64,000 bases of DNA from CAYRFE01 sp964423645 [NCBI: uncultured bacterium] (GCA_964423645.1 CAYRFE010000001.1:113076-177075), one strand, 5' to 3'. Numbered from the stretch's first letter, positions 45,554 through 54,548 are shown. The notes: a model not told the origin generated them from the sequence alone. A program made the numbers and translations.

Positions 45554-45706
45554 CAAGGTCCTAAAAAAATATTTTTATCATTCATTGATGTGTTCCATAG
45601 GTCTGTCAATGAATTTATCATAAAATGATGTTATTAACCAAATATAAGCCATATATTAACCGATAATTAACTTAAAAAGATGACAATAAGAAAAAGGAGT
45701 TTCACA

Positions 45707-47263
45707 ATGAGAATAATGTTTGCATTACTGTTTGTGTTCATTTTCGTGTTGTCAGGATGCGGGCATCAGGAGAAGACTTTCACAATTATTTCCGGTTCGG
45801 AAAATGAACCGCTGGAACCGATTTTGCAAGATTTTGCGCGTAAAAACAATACGACTATTGTAATGCAGTACAAGGGTTCGGTTGATATTATGGCAATGTT
45901 TGCCGAAGGAATCACTGCCGATGCAGTGTGGCCGGCAAACAGTTTGTGGCTGTCGTTGGGTGACACAAAAAGGGTAGTAAAGTCATCTCGTTCGATCATG
46001 ATGTCGCCTGTAGTTTTCGGTATACGTAAATCAAAAGCGGCGGAGCTGGGCTTTATTGACAAACAAGTGTATGTAAAAGATATTCTTATGGCGATCGAAA
46101 AGGGGCAATTGAAATTTGCAATGACGTCTGCCACGCAATCAAATTCAGGGGCAAGTGCGTATCTCGGCTTTTTATACGCGCTTTCGGGAAATCCGGATGT
46201 TTTGCGTATGGATCACTTGCAATCACAAGAATTAAAAAAGAAAATACGGTCGATGCTCGCGGGAGTGAACCGCTCATCGGGGAGTTCGGGTTGGTTGAAG
46301 GATTTGTTTCTAAAAAGCTCCTACGATGCTATGGTAAATTATGAGGCTACAATTATTGAAACTAATATCGAATTAGAAAAGCTTGGAAAAGAGCCTTTAT
46401 ACGTGGTGTATCCGATTGACGGAATTGTAATGTCGGATTCGCCTCTTGGTTTTATTGATCAGGGATACCCCGAAAAGAAAGAATTTTTCAAAAAACTTCA
46501 AGAATATTTGCTCTCGGAAGCTGTGCAAAAACAACTTCTTGCAAGCGGCAGGCGCACAGGAAGCGCATTTATGGAACAAAAAGGAGATTTATCGTTATTT
46601 AAAACAGAATGGGGCGTTCGTTACGACATTGTTTTGCAACCATTAAAGGTTCCCCAGCCCGAAGTGTTGTTGGAAGCATTGCGTCTTTATCAAACTGAAT
46701 TTCGCAAACCCTCATATACCGTCTATTGCTTAGATTACTCAGGCAGTATGAGCGGAGAAGGTGAAACGCAATTAAAGCAAGCTATGGAAATGCTTCTTGA
46801 TCAAAAACGAGCTGCCCAATATCTTCTTCAGGCTTCACCGGATGATGTTACTGTTGTTATCCCGTTCTCGTCGCATGTAAAAAACACGTGGAAAATAACA
46901 GGAAACAGCGAACTAGAAACAAGAAAATTACTCAAGGATATTCAAGATTTATCCGCATCAGGAGGGACGGATATTTATTCTCCTGTTATCGCCGGGCTTC
47001 GCGAAATAACTCCAAATGATATAGAATCATATTCCGTTGCAATCATACTCATGACTGATGGTGAATCAAATACCGGTAAAACATATAAAGACTTTGAATT
47101 ACAATGGAATAACGCAAGATTGGATATCCCAGTATTCAGTATCATGTTTGCGAAGGCCTCACAAGACCAATTATCAGACATAGCCGAGCTCACGAATGCT
47201 CGAGTGTTTGATGGCAGAAAAAATTTAATAGAAGCATTTAAAAAGGCTAAAGGGTATAATTAA
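45707..47263 (+). CDS. Lipoprotein with solute-binding-like and VWA domains
   Basis: The 518-residue product has a lipoprotein signal (FIFVLSGC, cysteine at 18). Residues about 24-310 resemble a periplasmic binding protein (IISGSENEPLEPILQDFARK, and NSGASAYLGFLYALSG). Residues about 335-515 form a von Willebrand A domain with an intact metal site: DYSGSMS at 343-349, SGGTDIYSP and LMTDGES. Similar binding-protein/VWA fusions occur beside telA/xpaC-type stress genes in other bacteria, but no telA is seen here. It starts a new unit after a 150-base AT-rich gap (45554-45706, no gene). AAAGGAG precedes the ATG. Confidence 0.85.
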   Translation: MRIMFALLFVFIFVLSGCGHQEKTFTIISGSENEPLEPILQDFARKNNTTIVMQYKGSVDIMAMFAEGITADAVWPANSLWLSLGDTKRVVKSSRSIMMSPVVFGIRKSKAAELGFIDKQVYVKDILMAIEKGQLKFAMTSATQSNSGASAYLGFLYALSGNPDVLRMDHLQSQELKKKIRSMLAGVNRSSGSSGWLKDLFLKSSYDAMVNYEATIIETNIELEKLGKEPLYVVYPIDGIVMSDSPLGFIDQGYPEKKEFFKKLQEYLLSEAVQKQLLASGRRTGSAFMEQKGDLSLFKTEWGVRYDIVLQPLKVPQPEVLLEALRLYQTEFRKPSYTVYCLDYSGSMSGEGETQLKQAMEMLLDQKRAAQYLLQASPDDVTVVIPFSSHVKNTWKITGNSELETRKLLKDIQDLSASGGTDIYSPVIAGLREITPNDIESYSVAIILMTDGESNTGKTYKDFELQWNNARLDIPVFSIMFAKASQDQLSDIAELTNARVFDGRKNLIEAFKKAKGYN

Positions 47264-47273
47264 GGCGGTTTAC

Positions 47274-48332
47274 ATGAGAAATACATTAATAGGTTTGTTG
47301 ATTCTTGCTGTTTTAATTGCTTCGGGATGGTTTTATAAATCGTATCTCATTAAGCAAAAATCTGAGGTTTTAAAGGGGTATATCGGTGGGGAAAAAATGG
47401 CATTTTTGGATAATCCCCGTGTTAAAAAAATACTTGAAAGTAAGTATTCGATAGTCATAGATTATACAAAAGCAGGCTCAATTGAGATGGTTCGAGATCT
47501 GCCTTTGGAGGGTGTCGATTTCTTATGGCCGTCAAGTCAAGTATCACAAGAGATTTTTAAATTAAAAGGTATTTCACATAAAAGCGAAATTGTGTTTAAC
47601 TCACCGATCGTGCTGTATACATGGGATATTATCGCCTCAGCATTTGAGAAAAACAATCTTGTTCGTAAGGAGAAGGATGTATACTATGTAACGGACTTTA
47701 AAGCTCTTGTGGAAAGCGTAATAAACGGAAAAAAATGGTCTGAAATTGGAGTACCCGACCTTTACGGGAAGGTTACTATTATTTCAACCGATCCAAATAA
47801 ATCAAATTCCGGTATGATGTTTTCAGGGCTTCTTTCAACAATATTGAACGGTGATGTTGTAACTCTGGAAACATTGCATACAATTACACCTTCAATGAAA
47901 AAGTTTTTTTCATCGTTGGGGTATATGGAACATTCTTCGTCCGATCTATTTGACCAATATTTACGAACGGGAGTCGGTGCCAAACCGATAATAGTCGGCT
48001 ACGAGAGTCAGATAATCGAATTTGCATATGAACATAAGGATGTATGGGAAACAATCAAGAATAAAATTGTTATTTTATATCCACTGCCAACTTCTTGGAG
48101 TTCTCATCCTCTGATCATGTTGAATGAGCGCTCAAAAAAATTATTTGAAGCCCTTCAAGACAAGGAAATACAACGCATCGCATGGGAAGAACATGGATTT
48201 AGAACGGGGGTCAGTATTCTGTCAAGCTCAAAAACAACAGTAATAATCCAAGGCCTACCGGAAAGTATTCATCAAGTTGTTCCTATGCCTTCGGCAGACG
48301 TTATGATCGGTATACTTGATGCGGTAAAATGA
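47274..48332 (+). CDS. Membrane-anchored solute-binding-like protein
   Basis: The 352-residue product has an N-terminal membrane anchor (LIGLLILAVLIASGWFYKSY), without a lipobox, and a binding-protein-like domain related to the N-terminal part of the previous gene: VKKILESKYSIVIDYTKAGS, VDFLWPSSQVSQEIF and NKSNSGMMFSGLLSTILNGD correspond to its DAVWPANSLW and NSGASAYLGF segments. It lacks the VWA part. It begins 10 bases after the VWA gene, so the two probably act as a pair on the outer face of the inner membrane. Ligand unknown. Confidence 0.8.
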   Translation: MRNTLIGLLILAVLIASGWFYKSYLIKQKSEVLKGYIGGEKMAFLDNPRVKKILESKYSIVIDYTKAGSIEMVRDLPLEGVDFLWPSSQVSQEIFKLKGISHKSEIVFNSPIVLYTWDIIASAFEKNNLVRKEKDVYYVTDFKALVESVINGKKWSEIGVPDLYGKVTIISTDPNKSNSGMMFSGLLSTILNGDVVTLETLHTITPSMKKFFSSLGYMEHSSSDLFDQYLRTGVGAKPIIVGYESQIIEFAYEHKDVWETIKNKIVILYPLPTSWSSHPLIMLNERSKKLFEALQDKEIQRIAWEEHGFRTGVSILSSSKTTVIIQGLPESIHQVVPMPSADVMIGILDAVK

Positions 48333-48372
48333 GCATTAAGGGTTTTTATTACGGTCAGATACGTGTGAGTAA

Positions 48373-48744
48373 TTAACCGAGTATGATTTCGCTTTTATTA
48401 TTATCTGTCTCCCATATAGCGATTTTGTACAGTCGGCGCATATCGCTTTTTAATACGGGTGACAGTTCATTCGCCATCCACAAGAGCATGTTTTCGACAG
48501 TCGGATTAAATGTAAACACATCGTTTAAATAGGTGTGGTCCAGTTTGTCGATTATGTGCTCTTTCACTATTTTTTTCAAAACAGCAAAATCGATGACCAT
48601 GCCTTCAGTGTCGGGTGTGCCGATAATGCTGATTTCAAGAATATATGAGTGCCCGTGAAGTTTTTCGCATTGCCCGTGATATGAGGTCAGATTATGCGCT
48701 GCTTCAAAACGAAATTTTTTGGTAAGAATTATTTCATGTGTCAT
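48373..48744 (-). CDS. queD: 6-carboxy-tetrahydropterin synthase / 6-pyruvoyl-tetrahydropterin synthase family
   Basis: The 123-residue T-fold enzyme has zinc ligands His17 (FEAAH), His30 and His32 (LHGHSY), catalytic Cys26, and the DHTYLND and PTVENM motifs. QueD makes 6-carboxy-5,6,7,8-tetrahydropterin for queuosine and other deazapurines. No queC, queE or queF is in the window, so the exact reaction is inferred from the family. It is the last gene of a minus-strand unit, overlapping the PDZ gene by 4 bases, an unusual setting. Confidence 0.9.
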   Translation of the reverse strand: MTHEIILTKKFRFEAAHNLTSYHGQCEKLHGHSYILEISIIGTPDTEGMVIDFAVLKKIVKEHIIDKLDHTYLNDVFTFNPTVENMLLWMANELSPVLKSDMRRLYKIAIWETDNNKSEIILG

Positions 48745-49406
48745 TGCGACTTCTTTTTTACCGTTACGGTGAAATTTGAACGATGACGTTTGATTAATAA
48801 TTTCATGTCTTGTTCTTTGTTAAGTATCATGCGGAAATCACGTGTTGTTCTGATTTCCGTGTTGTTCGCAGAAAGGATAATATCTCCGGCTTTTAATCCC
48901 TTTTTCCACGCTTCTGTACCGGATTCAACATGAACGATCATGATACCGTTTTGCACATTAAAAAATGTAAGAAGTTGTTCTGTCAGGTTATCGGTTACAC
49001 ATCCCAATTCTAAAAGTGCGTTACCCATTTCCATGATCTGAACCTGGTTGATCACGAAAGGGAGGTTTTTAAACATATATGCATACTTATCGGTGCGTTC
49101 TGCAAGTTTAATTTTCACGGATTTTTTTTTCGTATTGCGCAGATATTCGAATGTCAACGTATCGCCGGCATTATAAGAATATACACGCATGATCAGCTGC
49201 GAATTGGTTTTAACCGGTTCTTTGTTGACACTGATGATGGTATCATCAATTTGAATTCCTGCTTTTTGTGCGGGGCTGTTTTCAGTGACGGCGGTAACTT
49301 TGGTGGAATTGTCTTTCATGACAATACCAAGGAAAGGCACTCCGTCCAACGCATAAAGCATGTTGAAAATGCCCAATGAAAAAAAGAATAAAACGACGTA
49401 TTTCAT
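48741..49406 (-). CDS. Secreted double-PDZ protein without protease domain
   Basis: The 221-residue product has a signal peptide (cut about residue 19, after MLYA). PDZ domain 1 spans about 22-100 (VTENSPAQKAGIQIDDTIIS) and PDZ 2 about 125-215 (VESGTEAWKKGLKAGDIILS). No serine-protease or site-2-protease motif is present. It could be a periplasmic adaptor that senses exposed C-termini, in line with its place behind an ECF sigma factor. AGG site upstream. Confidence 0.82.
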   Translation of the reverse strand: MKYVVLFFFSLGIFNMLYALDGVPFLGIVMKDNSTKVTAVTENSPAQKAGIQIDDTIISVNKEPVKTNSQLIMRVYSYNAGDTLTFEYLRNTKKKSVKIKLAERTDKYAYMFKNLPFVINQVQIMEMGNALLELGCVTDNLTEQLLTFFNVQNGIMIVHVESGTEAWKKGLKAGDIILSANNTEIRTTRDFRMILNKEQDMKLLIKRHRSNFTVTVKKKSQ

Positions 49407-49422
49407 TCAAACCTCGTTCTTG

Positions 49423-49836
49423 TTAAAATGCGATCGCATAGTGTTGATTATCCATTTCAGATTGCACTATTATTTCTTTGCCGTTATTAAGACGGATCTT
49501 TTTGACCATCATATGAGTGACTTCCGTCGGGTACACCGGCGTGCCGGTTTTAATTGATTCTTCGGTAATTACTTTTTCCAATTCTTCGTTATTGATGCTA
49601 TTCGTACTTTCAATACTTTCCGCTATCCGTTTATAGGTATCGTTGACATTGATACGATCTCGTTTTGTCGTGAAAACGGCTATACTGATACAGAAAAGAA
49701 GCATCGCTGCGATCGCGGCGGTTCTGTATACGAATACTTTTCTTTTCATTACACGCAGCTCATGGTGGTGTAATGCGGTTTTGAGTTGAGTTCTGAAAAT
49801 AGGCGTGTGGATATCCTGTGGGTTACATTGTCTCAT
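49423..49836 (-). CDS. Putative anti-sigma factor (single-pass membrane protein)
   Basis: The 137-residue product has a cytoplasmic N-terminus of about 37 residues, one membrane segment (about 38-55, TAAIAAMLLFCISIAVF) and an outer domain of about 80 residues. No zinc-binding HxxxCxxC motif of ZAS anti-sigma factors is present. The call rests on topology and on its start overlapping the sigma-factor gene by 14 bases. It has GGAGG upstream. Alternative: an unrelated small membrane protein. Confidence 0.6.
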   Translation of the reverse strand: MRQCNPQDIHTPIFRTQLKTALHHHELRVMKRKVFVYRTAAIAAMLLFCISIAVFTTKRDRINVNDTYKRIAESIESTNSINNEELEKVITEESIKTGTPVYPTEVTHMMVKKIRLNNGKEIIVQSEMDNQHYAIAF

Positions 49837-50350
49837 ACATAGCCTCCATCGGGTAGCTTTCTTTTAATTTTTTTATCGCTCGATGAATTTTCGAGCGAAG
49901 GGTTACTTCTTTGATACCGGTAATATATGCAATATCTGCATACGACCTCTCTTCGAAATAGAATAACATCAAGAGATTTTTTTCCTCTGCGGATACGACA
50001 TGGTCCAGCTTTTCGTGCATGGTATGCAACGCGTTGTCGTGATCCAATTCCAGTTGCTTTTCACATATTTCTTCCAATACATCCTGAGATTTGAGAAGAT
50101 ATTCATAGTCCTCAAGAGAGGTCTCTGGTTTTTTTTTGCGGTAGTAATTTACCAGCTCGTGTGAAGCGATACTGAACAACCATGTTTGCATGCATGCTTT
50201 TGCGGGGTTGTACGTATGTAATTTTTCAACGACCTTCATAAACACTCCTGCGGTTATATCCTCGGCAAGTGCGATATTGCGGATTCGTTTTACAACGAAG
50301 TTGAGAATCGCATCAAAATGCTTCTCGTATATTTCCTCAATATCAAGCAC
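49823..50350 (-). CDS. ECF-type RNA polymerase sigma factor
   Basis: The 175-residue product has region 2 at about 8-75 (YEKHFDAILNFVVKRIRNIA, AEDITAGVFMKVVEKLHTY, and QTWLFSIASHELVNYYRKKK) and region 4 at about 120-165 (LMLFYFEERSYADIAYITGI then KEVTLRSKIHRAIKKLKES). It directs RNA polymerase to a stress or envelope regulon. GTG start with GGAGAG upstream. It lies 15 bases after the radical SAM gene and is followed by the putative anti-sigma gene. Confidence 0.9.
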   Translation of the reverse strand: MLDIEEIYEKHFDAILNFVVKRIRNIALAEDITAGVFMKVVEKLHTYNPAKACMQTWLFSIASHELVNYYRKKKPETSLEDYEYLLKSQDVLEEICEKQLELDHDNALHTMHEKLDHVVSAEEKNLLMLFYFEERSYADIAYITGIKEVTLRSKIHRAIKKLKESYPMEAMYETM

Positions 50351-50365
50351 GCTTACTCTCCTTAC

Positions 50366-51343
50366 TTATACGCGGCAGTGTGAAAAAAGTTGCACCCTGT
50401 CTGCATAAAACTCAGGTATATATGAAGTTTCTGCAGATTCGAGGGATTGAAAATAACCGTTTTCGAAACCAAGGTCAAGAAAAAATGACGTTATCTCATT
50501 ATATTCATCCTGCGAGAGGGTGCGGTCCAAAGGGGCACAGTTTGCCGCAGTGTAAGCAGGTGTATATTGTGCCATCAAACTGATGGGGATATATTTCCCT
50601 AAACGTTCCCGGATTCGTGTTAATGCTGTTTTTGAATTTTCCAAATATCCCGGTAATACAAGATGACGTATAATAATGCCCCGAAGAAGAATATCGTCAT
50701 TGTCGGTTTCTGCAACGCCGACGGTATGATACATCTGTTCTATCACTTCCATCGCATTTTCGGGATACCCGGGGGCCGCTGATAACGCCACGGCAATACT
50801 CGAGTCGGCATATTTATAATCCGGGAGAAAAATGTCACAAAAGGATGCGATGAGCGGTACTATTGCAGGATGCTCATAGCCGTTGGTATTGTATACGATC
50901 GGGAGTGAAAATCCCTTATCAACTGCAAGAAGAAGCGCATCAACGATGGACGGTAAAAACGGTGTGGGTGAAACGAGGTTAATATTGTGTACATGTTTCT
51001 CGTTTTGAAGGAAAAGAAATATATCAGCTAATTCTTCGACAGATATTTCCGCGCCGCGACAGTCATGTGAGATTGTATGATTTTGGCAGTACATACAGCG
51101 GAGGTTACAGCCCGAAAAGAATATATTCCCGGCACCTCGTGTGCCTGAAATCGGGGGTTCTTCAAAGAAAAATGGCTTAAAAAGTGCAATTTTCATTGTC
51201 GTTGCGCTGTTGCATACACCGCGTGAAACAAAACGATTGACACCGCAGCGGTGAGCGCAGAGTGTGCAATGCGTATAATGTGCAGCGAGCATCTCCCGTG
51301 CATTGTGAAAGGTATTGATATTTGACAGATATATTGGTTTCAT
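50366..51343 (-). CDS. Radical SAM protein, PflA/PflX-like (COG1313 type)
   Basis: The 325-residue product has an upstream cysteine cluster (CTLCAHRCGVNR, then GVCNSA) and the radical SAM motif CNLRCMYCQNH. This layout resembles the stand-alone PflX-like/AmmeMemoRadiSam group, which activates glycyl radical enzymes or acts on unknown substrates. The start at 51343 has AGGTAAG upstream. It is first in a five-gene minus-strand array, and has a divergent promoter region shared with the response-regulator gene. Confidence 0.87.
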   Translation of the reverse strand: MKPIYLSNINTFHNAREMLAAHYTHCTLCAHRCGVNRFVSRGVCNSATTMKIALFKPFFFEEPPISGTRGAGNIFFSGCNLRCMYCQNHTISHDCRGAEISVEELADIFLFLQNEKHVHNINLVSPTPFLPSIVDALLLAVDKGFSLPIVYNTNGYEHPAIVPLIASFCDIFLPDYKYADSSIAVALSAAPGYPENAMEVIEQMYHTVGVAETDNDDILLRGIIIRHLVLPGYLENSKTALTRIRERLGKYIPISLMAQYTPAYTAANCAPLDRTLSQDEYNEITSFFLDLGFENGYFQSLESAETSYIPEFYADRVQLFSHCRV

Positions 51344-51358
51344 CTTACCTCGTTCGGA

Positions 51359-51386
51359 ATAATACTGCGAAAAATGTTTTTTGCAA
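51359..51386 (-). promoter_or_regulatory. Promoter of the radical SAM / ECF array
   Basis: Read on minus: TTGCAA (51386-51381), 16-bp spacer, TATTAT (51364-51359), about 16 bases before the ATG. Confidence 0.55.
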
Positions 51387-51497
51387 TACAAAATATTATT
51401 GATGTTCTTTCGGAGAGCGTTACTTCACGACGAAGAAAGGTGTTTCGGATCGTTGAGAATGACTTGTATTTGTATCAAAAAAATGTGTGTATTCTGC

Positions 51498-51525
51498 TTT
51501 ACATTTTTTGTAAAACGGTTACTAT
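51498..51525 (+). promoter_or_regulatory. Promoter giving a predicted leaderless response-regulator mRNA
   Basis: TTTACA (51498-51503), 16-bp spacer, TACTAT (51520-51525). The ATG begins at 51532, 6 bases after the -10 box, and no Shine-Dalgarno sequence is present. Confidence 0.55.
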
Positions 51526-51531
51526 TAGTTC

Positions 51532-52218
51532 ATGGAACGAGTAAAAATTCTTATTGTAGAGGATGATCCGGGGATTGCCGTGGTTTTGAACACTTACCTT
51601 ATGCATGAGGGTTGGGATGTGCGAATAGCCGTGAACGGTAAAGAAGGGATCGCTCAGTTCGAATTGTATTCACCGCATCTTGTGATTCTTGATCGTATGC
51701 TGCCTGAGATCAGCGGTGAAGATGTATTCAAATGGATAAAAAAGCGCTCGAATACTCCGGTGATGATGGTGACTGCGAAAAGCGAAGAGCATGATATTTT
51801 AGAAGGTTTTACATTGGGAACGGATGATTATGTTACCAAGCCGTTTAGTCCGAAAGTTCTTGTCGCACGGTGTAAATCGCTACTACGTCGCGTTGATATG
51901 CCGCAATTTAGAGATAAACTTCTTCTCAACGATATCGTGATCGATCCTGAGACTTCCCGCATAACACGTGACGGTAACAGCGTTGTGTTTTCATCAAAGG
52001 AATTTGACATCGTATATCTCATGGCCCATTCGCCGGAACGGATTTTCAGCCGTGCAATGATTGTTGATTACGCATTCAACGGTGATTATGAAGGGTATGA
52101 ACGCTCGATCGATTCACATATAAAAAATATCAGAAAAAAACTTGAAAAATTTACACCGACACAGTGTATTCACACCATTTACGGACAAGGGTATATGTTC
52201 AGATATGAAAAAGCTTAG
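51532..52218 (+). CDS. OmpR-family response regulator
   Basis: The 228-residue product has a receiver domain (about 4-115) with acidic pair Asp11-Asp12, phospho-acceptor Asp54 (VILDRMLPE) and the conserved TKPFSP lysine region. A winged-helix output domain follows (about 130-225, with FDIVYLMAHSPERIFSRAM and GYERSIDSHIKNIRKKLE). It is co-transcribed with the overlapping kinase gene. The target genes are unknown. Confidence 0.95.
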   Translation: MERVKILIVEDDPGIAVVLNTYLMHEGWDVRIAVNGKEGIAQFELYSPHLVILDRMLPEISGEDVFKWIKKRSNTPVMMVTAKSEEHDILEGFTLGTDDYVTKPFSPKVLVARCKSLLRRVDMPQFRDKLLLNDIVIDPETSRITRDGNSVVFSSKEFDIVYLMAHSPERIFSRAMIVDYAFNGDYEGYERSIDSHIKNIRKKLEKFTPTQCIHTIYGQGYMFRYEKA

Positions 52219-53482
52219 CTCGGTAATAGTCAAACAATTGGTTCTGTCATCTCTTATCGTTTTAATTCTTCTTTTTTTGGCCCTGAATATGTTTTTCAGA
52301 TATCGTATGACGTATATGGCACGTGAACGTATACGAGAAAGTCTTCCTGTGATCGCGGATGAAGTTATGATGATGCTTGACGGGCGGGACATGCATCCCG
52401 GAAAACGACCTGGTGAGCATATGCAATTTATGCGCACTATGGTAATTCGTGTATATGATCAATCGGGTGTATTGGTGCGTGAGTTCCCTCGAAAAGTAAA
52501 TGATAAAAAACTTGTGAAAATCACGGAAGAGCCTTTTTCGATGCAATCCGGATATGTAATGGATGTCTACATACGAGAAAATCTTCTTATGAATGAACGT
52601 GAAAAAGATCTGATCTCAATATTTTTTTGGTATTCGGTGTGGATAATTGTTGTTTTAACCGGTGTATTCATGGTTATTGCGCGTAATATCTCGAAAAGAA
52701 TAACATCGTTTCTACATCGCCAAAAACAAACACTTATGGCAATTGCCGGCGGGAATTTTCGTATGAGCATCAATGCGGAGTATGAAGAGTTTTATTCGCT
52801 GAAAGCAAGCATAGATTCAATGACTGAGCGGTTACGATTGGAGGAGGAGCGGAAAAAAGATTTTATTGTAAATTTTTCTCATGATATTCGTACTCCGCTT
52901 ACCGTCATTCGCGGAACGGTGGAAGGCATCGGCGATGCATTGATCCCGGTCAATGATAAAACGGTGTCGGGAATTCTTTCTGAAATACAACGAATCGAAA
53001 CTTTAGCGTCGAAAGCGAAGGATTTTGATCGTCATGAAGGAAATAACGAGTTGATACGTGTGTTTGAAGCGGTGACGCGAATTGCAAAGAAATATTCATC
53101 AATGACAGTGCGGTGTAGTGATACCGATGAAGAACTGTGTGCGGAAAGAAGTGATATTGAACGAATGATCGAAAACATATTATCGAATGCATATAAATAT
53201 AATTCAAAGCCGAATAAAGAGTGTACCGTCAGCATTCAGAGAGAACAGACCTGCATTATGATACGGTTTCGTGACAACGGTGACGGTATTGCACATGAGC
53301 ATTTACCGTTTGTTTTTGAAAAATTTTATCGTGAAGATAATGCACGGAGTTCGGTGCCCGGGACAGGGCTGGGGCTCGCGATTGTACGTGATATTGTTGC
53401 GAAATATAACGGAACCGTAGAAGCTCGCTCGGAAAAAAATGTATTTACCGAGATCATTGTTCGATTACCGTTATCACAGTAG
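52205..53482 (+). CDS. Sensor histidine kinase
   Basis: The 425-residue membrane kinase has a membrane segment at about 9-31, a sensor loop of about 105 residues, a second membrane segment at about 138-158, a HAMP domain, and phospho-acceptor His226 in FSHDIRTPLTV. The ATPase domain has N box ENILSNAYKY, G1 RFRDNGDGI and G2 GTGLGLAIV. The start at 52205 overlaps the regulator gene by 14 bases. The sensor loop contains a Met/His-rich part (MMMLDGRDMHPGK and HMQFMRTM), which might bind a metal, but this is a guess. Confidence 0.95.
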   Translation: MKKLSSVIVKQLVLSSLIVLILLFLALNMFFRYRMTYMARERIRESLPVIADEVMMMLDGRDMHPGKRPGEHMQFMRTMVIRVYDQSGVLVREFPRKVNDKKLVKITEEPFSMQSGYVMDVYIRENLLMNEREKDLISIFFWYSVWIIVVLTGVFMVIARNISKRITSFLHRQKQTLMAIAGGNFRMSINAEYEEFYSLKASIDSMTERLRLEEERKKDFIVNFSHDIRTPLTVIRGTVEGIGDALIPVNDKTVSGILSEIQRIETLASKAKDFDRHEGNNELIRVFEAVTRIAKKYSSMTVRCSDTDEELCAERSDIERMIENILSNAYKYNSKPNKECTVSIQREQTCIMIRFRDNGDGIAHEHLPFVFEKFYREDNARSSVPGTGLGLAIVRDIVAKYNGTVEARSEKNVFTEIIVRLPLSQ

Positions 53483-53497
53483 TATGAACGGAGTGAA

Positions 53498-54037
53498 ATG
53501 CGTATTCTCCGTATTGAACATGAAGGTTTTTTAAAGAAGCATTCAAATGTTGTAACACGGCATGCCATACGTGCGCTGAGCGTGGATCAAGGAAAACTGT
53601 TAATGGTGTTGTCGTCTCGCGTAGGTGATTATAAATTCGCCGGCGGAGCAGCTCATGATGGCGAAACCGCATCACAAACGCTTTTTCGGGAAGTTTTAGA
53701 AGAGACAGGTTATCATATCAACATGATAGGTGGTCTGATATTTCGTACTGAAGAATACCGGAATGATTCAAAAAACAACGACACCTGTTTTGTCATGATA
53801 TCGGATTACTATTTCTGCAGTGTGCATCCGAGAGTTTCTGCGCAGAAACTTGACGCGTATGAAGCGGAGTTGGGATTTCTCCCGGTGTGGATTTCTGCGG
53901 AGGAAGCTTTACAAATAAATAATGAAATATTTGAGAGTAAGGGCATCGAAAATCCGCCATGGTTGCTTCGTGAAATAAAAATACTCGAAGCGCTATGCGA
54001 GACGGACTGTCCCTCTCATTTGTTACTCAAACCTTGA
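53498..54037 (+). CDS. Nudix hydrolase
   Basis: The 179-residue product has a complete Nudix box at 50-72 (G-x5-E-x7-REVLEETGY) and a preceding FAGG strand end. Nudix enzymes hydrolyse nucleoside diphosphates linked to another group; the substrate cannot be told. It lies 15 bases after the kinase gene and may share its transcript. Confidence 0.9.
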   Translation: MRILRIEHEGFLKKHSNVVTRHAIRALSVDQGKLLMVLSSRVGDYKFAGGAAHDGETASQTLFREVLEETGYHINMIGGLIFRTEEYRNDSKNNDTCFVMISDYYFCSVHPRVSAQKLDAYEAELGFLPVWISAEEALQINNEIFESKGIENPPWLLREIKILEALCETDCPSHLLLKP

Positions 54038-54062
54038 TTTATACGGTTTTCCACGCTATACT
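54034..54062 (+). promoter_or_regulatory. Promoter of the Lrp-family regulator gene
   Basis: TTGATT (54034-54039), 17-bp spacer, TATACT (54057-54062), 18 bases before the ATG. It overlaps the Nudix stop codon. Confidence 0.55.
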
Positions 54063-54080
54063 CTTTCCAAAGGAGTGATT

Positions 54081-54539
54081 ATGGATAAAATTGACAAACA
54101 AATTCTTAATATTTTACAGTCTGACGGTAGAATTACCACCAAGGCAATCGCCGAACGAGTCGGGCTGTCAACTCCCGCAGCGTTAGAGCGTGTGAGAAAA
54201 CTCGAGAACGGCGGTATCATCAAAGGGTATAAAGCAATATTGGATAATAACTCGATCGGTAAAAAAATAATGGCGATTCTTTCAATTACCAATACGACGC
54301 GTACGGCTGAATCCATAGAAAATGTAAAAACGGCACTTTTGAATCTTCGTGAAGTGAAATCATATTACTTTACGACCGGACGTTTTGATTTTATAACTGT
54401 GGTTGCAGTTGATGATATCAAATCATTGGAGGAATTAATAGTAAAGAAATTATCGGCCATCCCGTTTATAAGTAACGTCGAGACATTCATCGTCCTTTCG
54501 GCTGAAGAAGATCTTGGCGTGCATATTCCCGTAGAATAA
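54081..54539 (+). CDS. Lrp/AsnC family transcriptional regulator
   Basis: The 152-residue product has an N-terminal helix-turn-helix (KIDKQILNILQSDGRITTKA, IAERVGLSTPAALERVRKLE) and a C-terminal RAM ligand-binding domain (about 65-145, with REVKSYYFTTGRFDFITVVA). It is full length. AAAGGAG precedes the ATG. It heads a three-gene set with the propeller-like protein and a methyltransferase. Confidence 0.93.
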   Translation: MDKIDKQILNILQSDGRITTKAIAERVGLSTPAALERVRKLENGGIIKGYKAILDNNSIGKKIMAILSITNTTRTAESIENVKTALLNLREVKSYYFTTGRFDFITVVAVDDIKSLEELIVKKLSAIPFISNVETFIVLSAEEDLGVHIPVE

Positions 54540-54548
54540 GGAGAAAAT

